DNA of 64,000 bases from Malus domestica (GCF_042453785.1 NC_091669.1:17467001-17531000), one strand, 5' to 3'. Shown: positions 34,516-46,841, numbered from the stretch's first letter. A program made the numbers and translations. Notes: generated by a model from the letters alone, not told the origin.

Positions 34516-35763
34516 TTAATCTTCAAGAAATGGTTTCTTAGTCTCACTAGTTAATTGGTAAGACTGTTGGTATTGACGTGGCTGTTGGTTGCCACCCCAA
34601 CTAAGATTGGGATGGTTTTTCCACCCAGGATTATATGTATTGGAATAAGGGTCACTTCTGGGTCTAATGAAATTATTCACCATATTCACATGCTCTTGCA
34701 CAAGCTCAAGGTAGCTATCATTGTTGGGGCATTGAGTGATGTCATGAGTTGTCTCACTACAAATGATGCAAGCTTCTTGGGCATTGGGCATGGAAAAGAC
34801 CTGCATTAAGGTAGCAAACTTGGCATTAAAATTCTTCTCCATTTTAGCAATTTGAGTAGAAACATTAGGAGAACTCTGAGAAATCTCAAAAACTCCCCTC
34901 TTTTGTGTTTGTTCTTTTGTCCATTGTTGGGATTCAGAAGCCATCATATCAAATAACTCAAATGTTTCCCTTGCTGATTTTGACATTAGTGACCCTCAAG
35001 CAGATGCATTCACTTGACTCTTGGTGGTGGCATTGAGACCATCATAAAATATGTTCATTTGAAGGTTAGAATCAAACCCAGCATAAGGACATTTTGTGTA
35101 CATCTCATTATACCGTTCCCAAGCTTCATGGAAAGACTCATTTGGCTTTTGAGCGAAAGCCAATATCTCTTTCTTGAGTGCAAGAGTCTTGGAAGAAGGA
35201 AAAAACTTATTGAGAAATTTTTCTTGCAATTCTGTCCATGTTGTAATGTTATTGGCAGGCAGAGAATGCAGCCACGCCTTGGCTTTGTCCTTCAAAGAGA
35301 ACGGGAACAAGCGTAACTTGATAGCTTCAGAAGAGAAACCTCTGATTATGGTGTTGTCACATGCCTCAATAAAATCAGCCAAATGCATGTTGGGATCACT
35401 GTTTGGTAACCCATGAAAGGATGGCAATATGTTGAGGATGTGAGGTTTGATTTCAAAGGTTGTCCCATCTTCCATATCTAGATATATAATGCACCTTGGC
35501 ACTGCATTGACTCTCGCTGCCAATGAATTCCTTAAAGGTTGACCTGCTGCAGGTAAGGCTAGGGTCATGTGTGCAACTGGTGCCAAAGGTTGGAAAATAG
35601 ATGTGCTGCTCTCATGATCACGGAACAAATCCTTAAGAAAAGTATCACCAAGGTTGGAATCTTGTGCTAAATATTTTTCTCTAGCTAACTTCCTTGCACT
35701 TCTCTCTGGTTCAGGGTCGTAAGGAATAAGCACTTGATTCTTGGACCTTGTTCTTATCACCAT
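34516..35763 (-). pseudogene. Athila gag with zinc knuckle
   Basis: The start codon at 35763 opens MVIRTRSKNQVLIPYDPEPE, a typical Athila gag start. The retrotransposon gag domain follows (LRLFPFSLKDKAKAWLHSLP, WTELQEKFLNKFFP, ESFHEAWERYNE). A stop near 34996 breaks the frame. The next part (34516-34986) has the zinc knuckle CIICSETTHDITQC (CX2CX4HX4C) and a Gln/Tyr-rich stretch. About 350 bases separate the start codon from the 5' LTR, with the primer-binding site at 36090-36107. Confidence 0.92.
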
Positions 35764-36113
35764 ATACTACACCTGAACAAACAACAGAAATATTAAGCCA
35801 CAATAAAAATAAAAGTAAAATAAAATAAAACTTAATAGAAACTAACTAAACAACAAAAAGGAAAAGAAAGTAAGTAAACCTAGATGAATCAAAAACATAA
35901 TTTATGCAAATTGGCAACCACTAGTTAGTTAAACAAAGACAAAAATCTCACACCACACATCCACTGCACTTAATCAAAGATCGAAACTCAACTAAATTAA
36001 TTGCTATTTTTTTTTATGATTAATAAAAATAAGACATAAACATAAGCATAAGAAAAATAAACACAAAAGCTCGGGAACTGTTGGTACAGTCCCCGGCAAC
36101 GGCGCCAATTTCT
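35764..36113 (-). promoter_or_regulatory. Athila leader with tRNA-Asp primer-binding site
   Basis: AT-rich leader. The primer-binding site TGGCGCCGTTGCCGGGGA on the minus strand is complementary to 36090-36107, six bases inside the 5' LTR. No coding. Confidence 0.92.
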
Positions 36114-37516
36114 TGATAGCGATTTTACCACTTGTAAAACAAAGGGTTAAACCATAGAAAATTCTTGCAAGAGAACAATTGTTGTAGTATAGAATGGCTC
36201 AAGCAAGGTCGATCTCCTCAGGGACTGGTATAAACAATTTATGAGCTTTTGTGTATTTAACTTAGTTAACTCTAAGAACTACACTAATTCAACAAAATTA
36301 AATACTATTGTACATGACTTAAACAAACATTTAAAAAGGGAAATGGCTTATAGAAATAATGATTCAACTAAACAAAACAAGTAAATGAGGAAATTCAAGA
36401 TAAAATAAATGATTGAAGAAAAATAGATTGACAATATGCTAGAGTTCAACCTTTACCAACAACACTCCTACGTAGCTCTTCCAATTGCTTAAGTAATTGA
36501 AAACACATATGCTTTGAAGGTTGGATTTTCCTTGTGTATGTTTTACTTGTGACATTCAAGTTAAAACGCATACCACTACATGCAATTTATCCAAGACATT
36601 TGGATTAAATATAAACATGAATGATTCATTAATCTTGATGAAAATCCCTTTGTTAAACCATGTAATCCCTAAGAGTAAGATATTTACCTTAGGAGAAATT
36701 ACAATCCTCAATCACAAGAAGCATAACCAATTTTAACGTGACATTCATTCAAAATTGCATCCAAGGACTTTTCTAAGCATCCTAATGGTGATCAATCATC
36801 AAGACACATAGATAGTTTAATTTAGAGATTGAAAATATCAAAGCAAGCATGTAACAACACTTAAGCAATTAAAAGAGAAATCCATGTAATCATGTTGTGG
36901 CTCATGGCCTTACTCTAGCTAAAAGAAATTAGTTACACATAATTATTTGAATACATAAGAAATTATCCATGAAGAATCAAAGAAAGAGACAACCCTTTTT
37001 TTAACAAGGAAGCTCTCTCCTGAGCTCTCTGATCCTCTCGGAGCTGCGGCATCCCTTCTGCTTTCTGCTATGTTGCTCCTGCAACTCTATCCGTTCCGCT
37101 TCTTCTTCTCTGCTCTCCCTTCTTTTGCTCTCTACCCTGTGCCTGGTGTCTTTCCCACTGCCAGTCTGTGTGTTTTCTTTTCTTGCCTTTAACAAAAGGC
37201 AGCTCTTTTCCAAGTCACTAAGGCCACAAGTGGAAGACAAGCCTCATCCCACTTCCTAGTGCTCCACTTTATCCTCACTCCCCTATTTTGATTTCTGATT
37301 TCTTTTTCAAACACCACCCGTGGAGACAAGCTCCACTTCCAATTCTTTTGTTTGTTTTTATTATTTCCTTTTCTCCTTTTTGCTTGAAATTAATCATAAA
37401 GCAAATTTAACTGCACACTAACACAAGGTAAGGTAAAATGCAACCATTTTAACACAAAAACATCACAAATACTTTAGAAATTGATGGTATAAATGCATGA
37501 AATATATGAGTGATCA
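36114..37516 (-). repeat. 5' LTR of the Athila element
   Basis: 1,403 bases; partner of 26983-28393. Followed by the second CCCCT target copy at 37517-37521. The diverged block corresponds to about 37003-37219. Confidence 0.95.
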
Positions 37517-37521
37517 CCCCT

Positions 37522-38294
37522 CTCTTGAACCTGTTCTCCAGAAGGCTTCTGTGTCATTTCATTGGTAGTTAAATTTGCTTCTCTGGAGATATGGTTAATT
37601 GTCACTTCATTACCCTAATAATTTAGCAACTGAGTAGATGCCATGTAATACCCAGCCATCGTGATGTGTCTACACTTGTTTTCTCCATTCAATTGATAAA
37701 TCACCAACTCTGAATCACGAAATACTTATATCTCACCTACTCTCAGCTCTATCAGAATTTCTAATCCAATGATCAATGCCTCGTACTCTGCCCTAATATT
37801 GGTGGTATCCTTGCAATCCAGAAAGAATGAGTAGCAATGATGAATTGAGTAGCAATGATGAATCTTCTTTGGATCAATGATGACAATTCCAAATCCTGCA
37901 ATATGTTTTGTACAAGACCCATCGAAATATAACCTTTAAGGAGTGATCCATAGGCTAGTTATTCTCTTCACTTCTTGCTGGATCCATTCCTCCTTGCCCG
38001 AATGAGCTTTATTAGGTAGGATCCAAAGGCTAGCTACCTCTAGAGTTCTTGGGATGTTGACAAGTTCCTCCTGGACTCTTGGTGCTCAACCAGGAAGTCT
38101 GCAATTGCTTGTCCCTTTATTGCCATTTGAGGTACATACTGAAAACTGAACTCTGATAGTGCTAGGATCCATTTCCCAATTCTTCCAGTTAACATTGGTT
38201 TAGATAACATGTACTTGATCACATCAGTTTTGGTAATTACATGGATATGGCAAGGCAACATGCAATGCCTTAATTTGCTAGCAGTGAAGTACAA
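37522..38294 (-). pseudogene. Tat RNase H and second (archaeal-like) RNase H
   Basis: 38040-38294 matches the end of the standard gypsy RNase H and linker (HVITKTDVIKYMLSKPMLTGRIGKW, ALSEFSFQYVPQMAIKGQAIADFL). Below it, 37522-37990 in broken frames reads as a second RNase H, with VFRDSELVIYQLNGENKCRH and YYMASTQLLNY segments containing the conserved Asp. This doubled RNase H places the element in the Tat lineage. The frame is cut at 37521 by the Athila insertion and resumes at 26977. Confidence 0.8.
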
Positions 38295-38498
38295 AGCTAA
38301 GCATAGCTTCTTAACTGGGGTACACCTTGTTTCTACCTCAGTAAGGATCCTACTGAGGTAATATATTGCCTGTTCTTTTCCTATTCATTGTTTTGAGCCA
38401 ACAAACTCCCTATTGACTTCTTGGATGCAAAAATGTAGAGTTTCAAAGGTTTCCCCCTTTGGGGAGGCATGAGCACTGTGGAAAGGCTAGACAATTCT

Positions 38499-39239
38499 TC
38501 AAATTGTCAAAAGCTTTTTGGTGTTAAGGACCTCACTTGAGCTTATCTTTATTTTTTTTAATCTTAATAGAGGAATCAACGGTTGGATTTTGCCTGCCAG
38601 ATTAGAAATAAACCTCCTAAAAAAGGTAATCTTCCCTAACAACCTTTGCAATTGCACTTTGTTGGTGGGGGAATGTGATTCCATTATAGCCCTAGCCTTG
38701 TTCTTGTCAATCTTCACACCTCTCTGATGGACCAGGAAACCCAGAAAGTTGCCCGATCTACCTCCAAAAGCACATTTCTTGGGATTAATTTTCAATTTGT
38801 GGGTTCTCATCCTCAGCAAGGCTTGTCTAAGGTCTTTTAGGTGCTGCTCTTCAGTTCTAGACTTTACTACAATGTCATCAACGTATACCTCCATGTTGTG
38901 CCCGATTAAATCATGAAAAATAGCGTTCATTGCTCTTTGATAGGTAGCACCAACGCTTTTCAACCTGAATGGCATAAGTACGTATTCATATGCTCCTATG
39001 TGTCTTAGGCATCTAAATGTTGTCTTATGTATATCTTCTTTAGCCATTTTTATCTTATTATATCCAACATTTCCATCCATAAAAGATAAAATTTTATGTT
39101 TTGTAACTGCATCGATGGATAGGTCAGCCATAGGCATGGGGTATTCATCATTAGGAGTGGCTTCATTAATGTTTCTATAATTAACACAACATCGGATGGC
39201 ATTAGTTACAGCTTTTAATACAGGTATAATGTTGGCCAA
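38499..39239 (-). pseudogene. Tat reverse transcriptase
   Basis: A 246-residue frame. RT motifs in order: CCVNYRNINEATPNDEYPMP, SFMDGNVGYNKIKMAKED, TTFRCLRHIGAYEYVLMPF, the catalytic box VYVDDIVVKSR, then KCAFGGRSGNFLGFLVHQRG and the thumb segment up to RFISNLAGKIQPL. The YVDD box is intact, but upstream and downstream stops leave no complete pol. Confidence 0.92.
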
Positions 39240-40128
39240 CCACTCTACATACTTTGCAGGCCTAATAAATCATGTCTTTACCAGCCTCTCAATCTCTTCT
39301 TTGACTTTTTCCTCTATCTCTTTTGACATCCTCCTTAGCTCTTGCTTGATAGGTTTGTACCCCTATTTGACATGCATCTTATGCTTCACTAAACTAGGGT
39401 CTAGTCTAGGCATCTCTATGAAGTGCCATGCAAAACAATCCTTTAATTCATGCAAAAGATCAACTATTTTTGCCCAATCTCTAGCCTTCAGCAGGCCGTT
39501 GAGTTATATTGGCCTTGGGTCTTTCTCAATTCCAAATTAATGGTTTCCAAGGGGTCTTATACCTCAGGTGCTAGTTTTTTAGGCTCTGTACACAAAAATT
39601 CTATTGACTTTGGGGCCTCGGGCTCATCGACTGGCTAGTCCAAGTCATATATACACTCCGCCATGTGAATGGCTGCTTTCACTTTTTCTCCCAAAATTTC
39701 CTTCCCTTGGCTATCTTTGGTACCTGAACTTCATTCTCCCCACTCTGCCATTTCTTTGGTTGAGTTCTTTTTTATCTCCCTTCTTTCTCTTCCATATTCC
39801 AACAGTCTTTTGATTAAGGACATGATTGCTACTACTTGGTCCTTCCTCTTTTGGTCGGTCATCATTGGTTTCGACGGGCAGGGACTATGTGCAGCATGTC
39901 TCATTCCTCTTGAGTTAGAGAGAATCCTTGTTCTAAGGGCTTTTGGGCCGTCACCTTGGGAAGGTGGCCGTTCTGATCAGCACCTAAACATTGCAAGATC
40001 CCAACATTACGATTGTAAAAATTTGCTTCTACAACATTAGCTGTGGGGAGAAATGACCGTGACTCGACCTCCACTATCTCCCATAATCCTTGCTCCTTAT
40101 TGGTGGTCTCATGGTAAACAACAACTTA

Positions 40129-40878
40129 TTAGTGTAAGGTAAATGGCCCATATAGACTTTGGTGGATCCAATCCCTTCCCAGCAACGGCCCATAAGTAGA
40201 GTTGTTGTCCACTCCAAAGAATGCCAACATAATTCTCTTGGATCCCAAATCTACTTCCAAATGCAGTATCCCATGAGTTTTAGTAATGGCCTCAGAAAAA
40301 CTAGATACTGTGAGATAAGTAGGAATTAGATCTTCTTCACCTCTGCAAAGCCTCTTTATTTGTTGGAGTGGGAGCACATTGATGGCTGCCTCCCATTTAT
40401 CAACATTTTTTTTTAAGGGAACTCCGTCCAAATAAGTTATCACATATGTGGGCTTCAGATGGTTTGCTAAGGCTAGACTTGGCTTGCTAAACACCATCTT
40501 GTTAGAGTAAACCCTATCGGGCACTTTTCGTGTGGGGTCGGGCAAGTCTACCAAACTTGATCCCTCTTTTCCAACTTCTTCAATGTTCACTAGTGCCATC
40601 ATTTTCTCTTATGCCAAATAATCACCTTCCATTGCTGTTGGTTGATCTGGTTTTGCACAGAACATGGATGACAAGACATAGGTCATGTTGACATGAAAGT
40701 TTCTAGGTCCAGGTATTCCTTCATTCTTCTCTCCAATCTGGCACAGAAATTGATCCATCAATGCCTGAGCATATTTGGTTAACATTAACTTGGACACTTC
40801 CTCTTCTCCTATTATATTGAAGTCATGCAGCTGCCTTGGGGTTTCATAGGGAATATCCTCTAGTAATGGTAGAGGCAT
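40129..40878 (-). pseudogene. Tat protease region
   Basis: Two adjacent frames separated by a stop near 40605 encode the pre-protease tract (MPLPLLEDIPYETPRQLHDF) and the protease. The expected active site with a DGGAA or DNGSA pattern is replaced by VDKWEAAINVLP, so the flap-proximal Asp remains but the following glycine is lost. The rest (HGILHLEVDLGSK, LLGRDWIHQS) is family-like. Probably inactive even without the stop. Confidence 0.75.
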
Positions 40879-40899
40879 ACCTCTTTCAGGAGAAATGGT

Positions 40900-43702
40900 T
40901 CCAAAACAAATAGGCTCTGGATTTTAACCTGGTGTAGGTACCATCACCATGCTCTCTTGGGCTCTTCTCGGTATTCTATATTTCCATGGATGAGGGTTTT
41001 GAGGTACATGATCTCATCCACCTTCAGGTTTACTATTAGCTATCTCTACTTATTTCTTGCTTCTCCAACTGAGTTGTCTCTCTCCCCCTTGGGTAAACTC
41101 CTCAAACTTAATATTTTTAGAAGTTTCTAAGATGGCAAAGATCTTTAATGAGTCTATGTGAGCTTTGTGTTACCTCTGAACCCTTCTTGTCATGGATGCC
41201 CCCATCTCTCTAACAAGTCTCCCATCTCTTCCCACTACGTACCATTTTTGGCCTAGCCGAGCTTAATTTCCTTTTGTACCTGGGGGAATCAGGTTCATGG
41301 TTTTTTCTTGCCATTCTTGTCTCATGCTGCTGTGGTAGGTTGGCTGGGGAGGTTTAACATCCACCAATCTTGGCAACTTTACATCCTTATCTTCTATTTT
41401 TTCAGAGGCCTCAAAGTTTCTGAATACTTCAGATAAACCATTAGGCTCTGAATCTCCACCTAACCTCTAGAACACATTCTTGGTAGTTTCTTTGTTTGTT
41501 TCAGCAGCCCGATTAACACTCATGTCGGTGGCTTACTCCTCTATCTTTCTTCTTCTGACCAATTCCCGATCAATAATAGTACCTGACGTTGGCACCTCGA
41601 GCTCACACTCACACTGACATCTACTACACAAAACCACTCATTTAACCACCACTGCTTAGGGTTTCTCGGGTAACATTTTAACACGTTCTGTTATCTAACT
41701 GTTTGCCTTCTTTCTCCAGCAACAGTTTCCCCTTGACTATAAAGTCTTAGATCTAATCCTTGAACTACACATAATTAGTTATGGAGTGATTGGAGGTATA
41801 ATGGACCTTTCAATACTTCTTCCCTCAATTTCTTCAAGTTTAGGCATCTTCTTGGTGATGTCGGGCAAGATTACTTTAGCCCTTACTAGCGCCTCATGGA
41901 TGTCCATAGCCTTGTTTAAATCAAAAGAGTAAGATTGATACTTTAAGTGCTTTATGGGCACAAAGCCTCCATCATTCATCATGATCTTCTGGTCTTTAAT
42001 GGGCTAAACCAATCCCTTCACCATTAAAGGTTCAAAATGAGTGGCCATTTCTACAACGCATAACTTGATCCCTTATCCCAGATTGTTATCATTTTCTCTT
42101 AACTCTAGCTGGTGTATTAGGGCTTTGTTCTTATAGAAATGGGGCACTTTAGATAAGTGCTTCACTTGTTGTTACTCTATCAATAAGTTCTCATACTTGG
42201 TGGCTACAATCACCAACTCCTAGAGCTTATTAAACTACACATCATATAACTTCTTTCTCAAAGGTAGTCTTAAAGCTTTTTGGGCGATGGTTATGAGCTG
42301 AGCATGGTTGATTGTGAGTGTTTCTCATCCTGATCTTTCTAAACCTCATCATGAAATCCTCTGTAGACTCAAGTTCATACTGTTTCACCTCCACCAGATC
42401 ATTGATGATCATTTCAAGTTCCACCCTATAGAACTGTTCATGAAAGACCATCTCAATTTGCCCCTAATTAGCAATGGAATTAGGGGGTAACAGAAAGTAC
42501 CATTGGAAGGCCAAGCTTACCAGTGAGTTTCCAAACAGTCTTAGGTTGTAGTTGGGGTTGTCCTCGAACACCACATAATGATTTGAGAATTTGAAAATGT
42601 GATCTCTGGAAGATACATTACAGTCTTGACCACTGAAAGTTGGGAACGCTGACATCTTAAAGTTGGAAGGGAAATGATTATGCTCATCAATTACTCAGGA
42701 TAAGGTTGCTGGTATGTTATCCTGAACATCAAGCGGGCATACGGTTGAGCATTTTGTATCATCATCCTTCTTAGCTCTACCAACTTGTTCCTGAGTTATT
42801 GGTTAGCCATGTTATTATGTGGGGTGTAAGAAGTTCCCCGCTTCGGGCTATGATCAATGCCTAAGAAAGCTTCCGCCTATGTGTCTGGCTGCCTCCACCC
42901 AGCTTATCCCCCTTTGTTAGCCAACGGTGGGGGTCTATGTGAAAGTTGGGAACGCTGACATCTTAAAGTTGGAAGGGAAATGATTATGCTCATCAATTAC
43001 TCAGGATAAGGTTGTTGGTATGTTATCCTGAACATCAAGCGGGCATACGGTTGAGCATTTTGTATCATCATCCTTCTTAGCTCTACCAACTTGTTCCTGA
43101 GTTATTGGTTAGCCATGTTATTATGTGGGGTGTAAGAAGTTCCCCGCTTCGGGCTATGATCAATGCCTAAGAAAGCTTCCGCCTATGTGTCTGGCTGCCT
43201 CCACCCAGCTTATCCCCCTTTGTTAGCCAACGGTGGGGGTCTATGTGGAAGGGGTTTGCCCTAAGCTGTGGATGAGCTCTTTTTACTTGCTTCTCCCACC
43301 AAATCAGTTGCACTAATATTTATTCCTTCCTGCCTGATCTATCTCCTAACATCTAATAGAGGTAGCAAAGGATTGGGCAAGCCTATTTCTTGAAACTCTT
43401 CCCCTTCTTGCCGACTGGTTTCAACCTCTTCCTCCGTTTTCCCCTTATCCTTCTTTTCCTCAAGTAAACGGAATAAAGGAATTGCTGGTTCCTTTCCTAA
43501 GCTTGCTTCCATGACTTTTTCCCTAGTATAGCCATCATTCAGTGTGGAGTACTCTAATTCCAACTTTCTTTGTAGCATCCCTATTAAGGAACACAGCTTG
43601 CTAACTTCTCATCTGGTATCCAAAGAGATTTTCTCCATACTCCTTAGTACTTGCACCATGGTATCTTGCAAATCTTCATTAGTGACTTTTCCACTATCTT
43701 TA
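40900..43702 (-). pseudogene. Tat gag, heavily broken and internally duplicated
   Basis: Frames at 43339-43578, 42464-42655, 42242-42451 and 41779-41982 belong to one gag. 42464-42655 has FPTFSGQDCNVSSRDHIFKF and LRLFGNSLVSLAFQWYFLLP; 42242-42451 has FHEQFYRVELEMIINDLVEV and STEDFMMRFRKIR, the standard retrotransposon gag domain. 43339-43578 is a Glu/Lys-rich N-terminal part. Coding-like sequence runs to the LTR boundary at 43703 with no leader. A 306-base tandem duplication (42636-43247) lies in it. 40900-41770 is gag-pol linker with many stops. Confidence 0.75.
42636..43247. repeat. 306-base tandem duplication inside Tat gag
   Basis: Units 42636-42941 and 42942-43247 differ at a single position that I could see (GGTTGCTGG versus GGTTGTTGG). 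The unit length is divisible by three. This is far more similar than the element's two LTRs. Confidence 0.95.
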
Positions 43703-44653
43703 TGTGTTATTTACTGGGTTGATTACTTGCGCCAAAAGTTACTTTAAACTTCTTAATCTTATTAGATTGTCACAGATGGGTTAAGTCTGCATAAGGTTTT
43801 TTTTTCTTGCCTTGTAAACAAGGACTCTTACTCATAATATTGTATGTCCAAAATGAAGGGGGTTCAAGGGCCTTCCAACCATTTCTTTTATCACGGTTTA
43901 CTTTAAAGAAAACAGGTTCATTAGTTTAGTTAGATTTGATCATAGATGAGACTTCGAAAGAAAAACAGTTGAAAGTGATTTTAAAACATAAAAAGATGTG
44001 CATTAAACAATAGATCTACTTTATGTAAGTACAAACAAAAGAGACTCTGGCAAGATTTAACCTTGTCAGGCAAGGTTCAACTTATTGCAACCATTTCTCT
44101 TTGTGTTTACAAGGGTTTGTAGTCTCTGGGAAACAAATGCAAATAGAATTTACTAGAGGGAATCGATAGTACAACACTGGGAGAAGGTAGCAGAGGTTCT
44201 AAGATTGACAAAAAATGGCTTTCCATGGGGGATTTATGACTAAAAAGGGGGAATCTGGACAAAATGCAGCTTTTTGGTTTCTTGCTTGTTTGAAAGCAAA
44301 GGCAGATGTCTTTTGATTGATTGGTTGAGTGTCCTTATCTCTGGTGTCCCCTTTCTGCTTTTATAGACATTTTAGCCCGACTATTCAAGTTTTGCCTTTT
44401 GCTGATGGCCTTTAGAAGATAATGAGTCACCCTTAATTTACCATCCATACCCTTGAAAAGTGTTTTTTTGCTGATGGTGAGGTGCCTTCATGTCGTCCAT
44501 CATTTCTCATATAGGCATGTGGCCTATGCCTTGCTAAAATGGTTTTTAATTCTTCTTAGACCTATGTTCTTATCTGAGCCCAATCTTCCCTTTGCTTTTG
44601 TATTCTTGGACCTTTATCCTCACAAAGCCCAGCATTAAATTTCCACACAAACA
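43703..44653 (-). repeat. 5' LTR of the Tat element, inner end truncated
   Basis: Matches 20354-21281. The outer end CACACAAACA is shared. The inner end joins gag-like coding without a PBS. Both LTR copies are preceded on the plus strand by the octamer TCTTTATG. Confidence 0.8.
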
Positions 44654-45652
44654 CCGTAGGACTAGCTAAGACTTGCTTTATTCCTCAGTCGTTCGTCTGC
44701 TTCCCTTAGCCAACTCCACCGGAAAATGGGTTTAATTTCCCCAAAAAGAAGCTTGATGACTCCGCCGTTGGACTTTCACACCATCCGCCATTGAATCGTC
44801 GACTCAACACACCAACTCCTCTAACAAGTCTCAAATCGCCTGGCTCCAACTCCAAGAAGAGTCTAGGTCGGCCCAGATCAATGGCCTGGGAAGATCATGG
44901 TGAATTGACTTTCCCGCGCATGAAGCAGAATAACATCTACACGCGTATCAGCGACTCCGCGCAGAGGCATTTTCCCAAGAACATTGAAAATAAATAAACT
45001 TCGCTCAAGACTTTGGGTCCTTCTTGGAAGCTTAAGTGCAAGAGAATTAGAGCCGGTTTCTTCCTTTTCTGTGACTTGAGATAGAAGGCAGACAGGGAGA
45101 GGGTAAAGAAAGAGGATGAGGGCGGGACTGAGAAAAATGAGGAATAAAAAGAGGTTAATGGATGAAGAGGTTTCTAGAATTAGGAATAAATTATGAATTA
45201 AACGATGTAATATTAGAATTTATTATTATTTTATTTTTTAGTCTAACACTACACCATATGCTTCACTAAATCAGTTCAACTTAGAGTCAAGAAGGAAACC
45301 ACTACGATAGGAGTGGTTCTAAGTGCACCTTTCCCATAATACAAGAAGAAAGCACCGACCAGTAGCACTCCACAATTGCTTGATGTAGACGTCAAAGCAT
45401 TCGGGAGAAAAGGCTTTTTCGGCAACAGCCAATTCCATTTCAACATTAACCTCTTTTTCTTAAATTCGTTCTCCGTTCTGAGGATTTTTGCCTTTGCTTC
45501 ATTTTCCTTCACCTCAGAGCATCCAAGCATTCGTTCTGAAGGTAATAAAGGCCTATTTTTAAGAAACAAGGACTAAAATGTTGCTAACCTTAAACTGGAG
45601 GTGCAAAGTGTAACTAACTCTAAACATTTTATATACAATGGTTTTATTCTAC
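44654..45652. other. Unclassified region with possible gene-fragment reading frames
   Basis: The plus frame 44791-44997 (68 residues, containing RPRSMAWEDHGELTFPRMK and RISDSAQRHFPKNIENK) has a composition like real protein, and the minus frame 45276-45569 (97 residues) has a hydrophobic stretch (GVLLVGAFFLYYG). I recognise neither. They may be fragments of host genes next to the old Tat insertion site, or chance frames. Confidence 0.3.
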
Positions 45653-46373
45653 TCAAAAAGTAGATCTGACAATTTCTTACATGGCCCGTTAACATAATAC
45701 GTGTACGACACGGAAATAATGGGTTTTGGGTCAACACGATAACTAATCGGGTCGTTATCAGGTTACACGATAAGAACCCGTTAATAACGGGTCCTTAACA
45801 AGTTTACACGAGAATGACATGTGGATAACCTATTTCGACACAATAAGAAAAAAGGTTATTTTGATGATTTTAATTTTTTAAACTAAAAAAACTTGCTATA
45901 AAATATAATAGATATAATGGATATGTATATATTGTTTATTAATTATTATAGTATTATTATTCTATATCAATTTTAACAATTTAAGTTTTATTTGTTTATT
46001 TATTTTTATAATATACTATAGGCAAATAGTGAGATTAAAAAAATATAAAACACATTAAAAATAAAAATATCAAATAATTTAAAAATACCAAACACATTAA
46101 AAATTATAATAATTAATTTACAAGTGCGAGAAATGTGAAAAAAAATATGCAAATGCTTGTAATCGCATCCTCTACGCTTTGAGGATGGTACATCGTCATT
46201 TGAATTGTTAAAGCCATGCAAACCCTTATGAATAGTATTTTTAAGGGAGTTCAAAATAAATAAATTCATAATCATTAATGTATAAGTTTGAAGAATGTGA
46301 AAGCATATATAAACACTCGTGAGCTACGCCTAGGTGATGGTTACATGGTAGTTTAGATTTTTAAAAACCTCCA

Positions 46374-46795
46374 TGACATACCCTAACCCGAATCAGGGTA
46401 TACTGGCCGTCACGTGAGGGTGACGTAGCCATATGCACAGTGCAGAAGCAAAAATGATAATAGAGAATATGAATAAATGAAAACTAACTCATAAAAGTAC
46501 GAGTTAGGACAAGAGTTAGAATATGTGTGAATACACAATCAGAGCATGAGTAGCCTAAATTTAGTCCATAAAACAAGTACTAATTAAACGACACCCAAAG
46601 ATACCCTACATTTGTGATAGTCTGTCAGAACCTCCAATCAATCTTCGTGAGCCACCAACGAACAAGCTTATCTAAAACCTGGAGGGGCACAAAATGGAAA
46701 GTGTGAGTGGGCAAAAACAAAGCTTTTCAAAACCATTTCATTTATCAAATGCTCTAACCCCTCGCCATAAAACATGTATAACTTTCCCAGAAATG

Positions 46796-46841
<46 letters not shown>

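Larger units (their letters stand above)
26983..37516 (-). mobile_element. Complete Athila-type Ty3/gypsy retrotransposon
   Basis: A 10,534-base element bounded by LTRs at 26983-28393 and 36114-37516, each TG...CA on the minus strand (start TGATCACTCATA, end CGCTATCA), with a perfect CCCCT duplication. The primer-binding site TGGCGCCGTTGCCGGGGA (complement of 36090-36107) matches the 3' end of plant tRNA-Asp, typical for Athila. A polypurine-like GTTTGGGGGTATT abuts the 3' LTR. Gag-pol lies at 30306-35763 and is broken by stops and a small RT deletion, so the copy is not autonomous. The 1.9 kb between pol and 3' LTR, where some Athila elements have an env-like ORF, shows none. Confidence 0.95.
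20354..44653 (-). mobile_element. Outer Tat-lineage Ty3/gypsy retrotransposon (contains a nested Athila)
   Basis: Direct repeats at 20354-21281 and 43703-44653 flank a minus-strand gag-protease-RT-RNase H-second RNase H-integrase order. The second RNase H module after the usual one is the hallmark of the Tat lineage. An extra plus-strand gene lies between integrase and the 3' LTR, another Tat trait. A younger Athila element splits pol between the second RNase H and integrase. Without it the element is about 13.8 kb. Coding regions are full of stops and frameshifts, and the LTRs differ at roughly one base in ten to fifteen by eye, so the insertion is old. Flanking pentamers CTTTA and CCGTA do not form a clean target duplication, and the 5' LTR inner end seems deleted. 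Confidence 0.85.

Noticed and set aside
27390..36736. Identical 71-codon frames at 27390-27605 and 36521-36736
   Set aside because: They are the same stretch of the two Athila LTRs and have no protein features.
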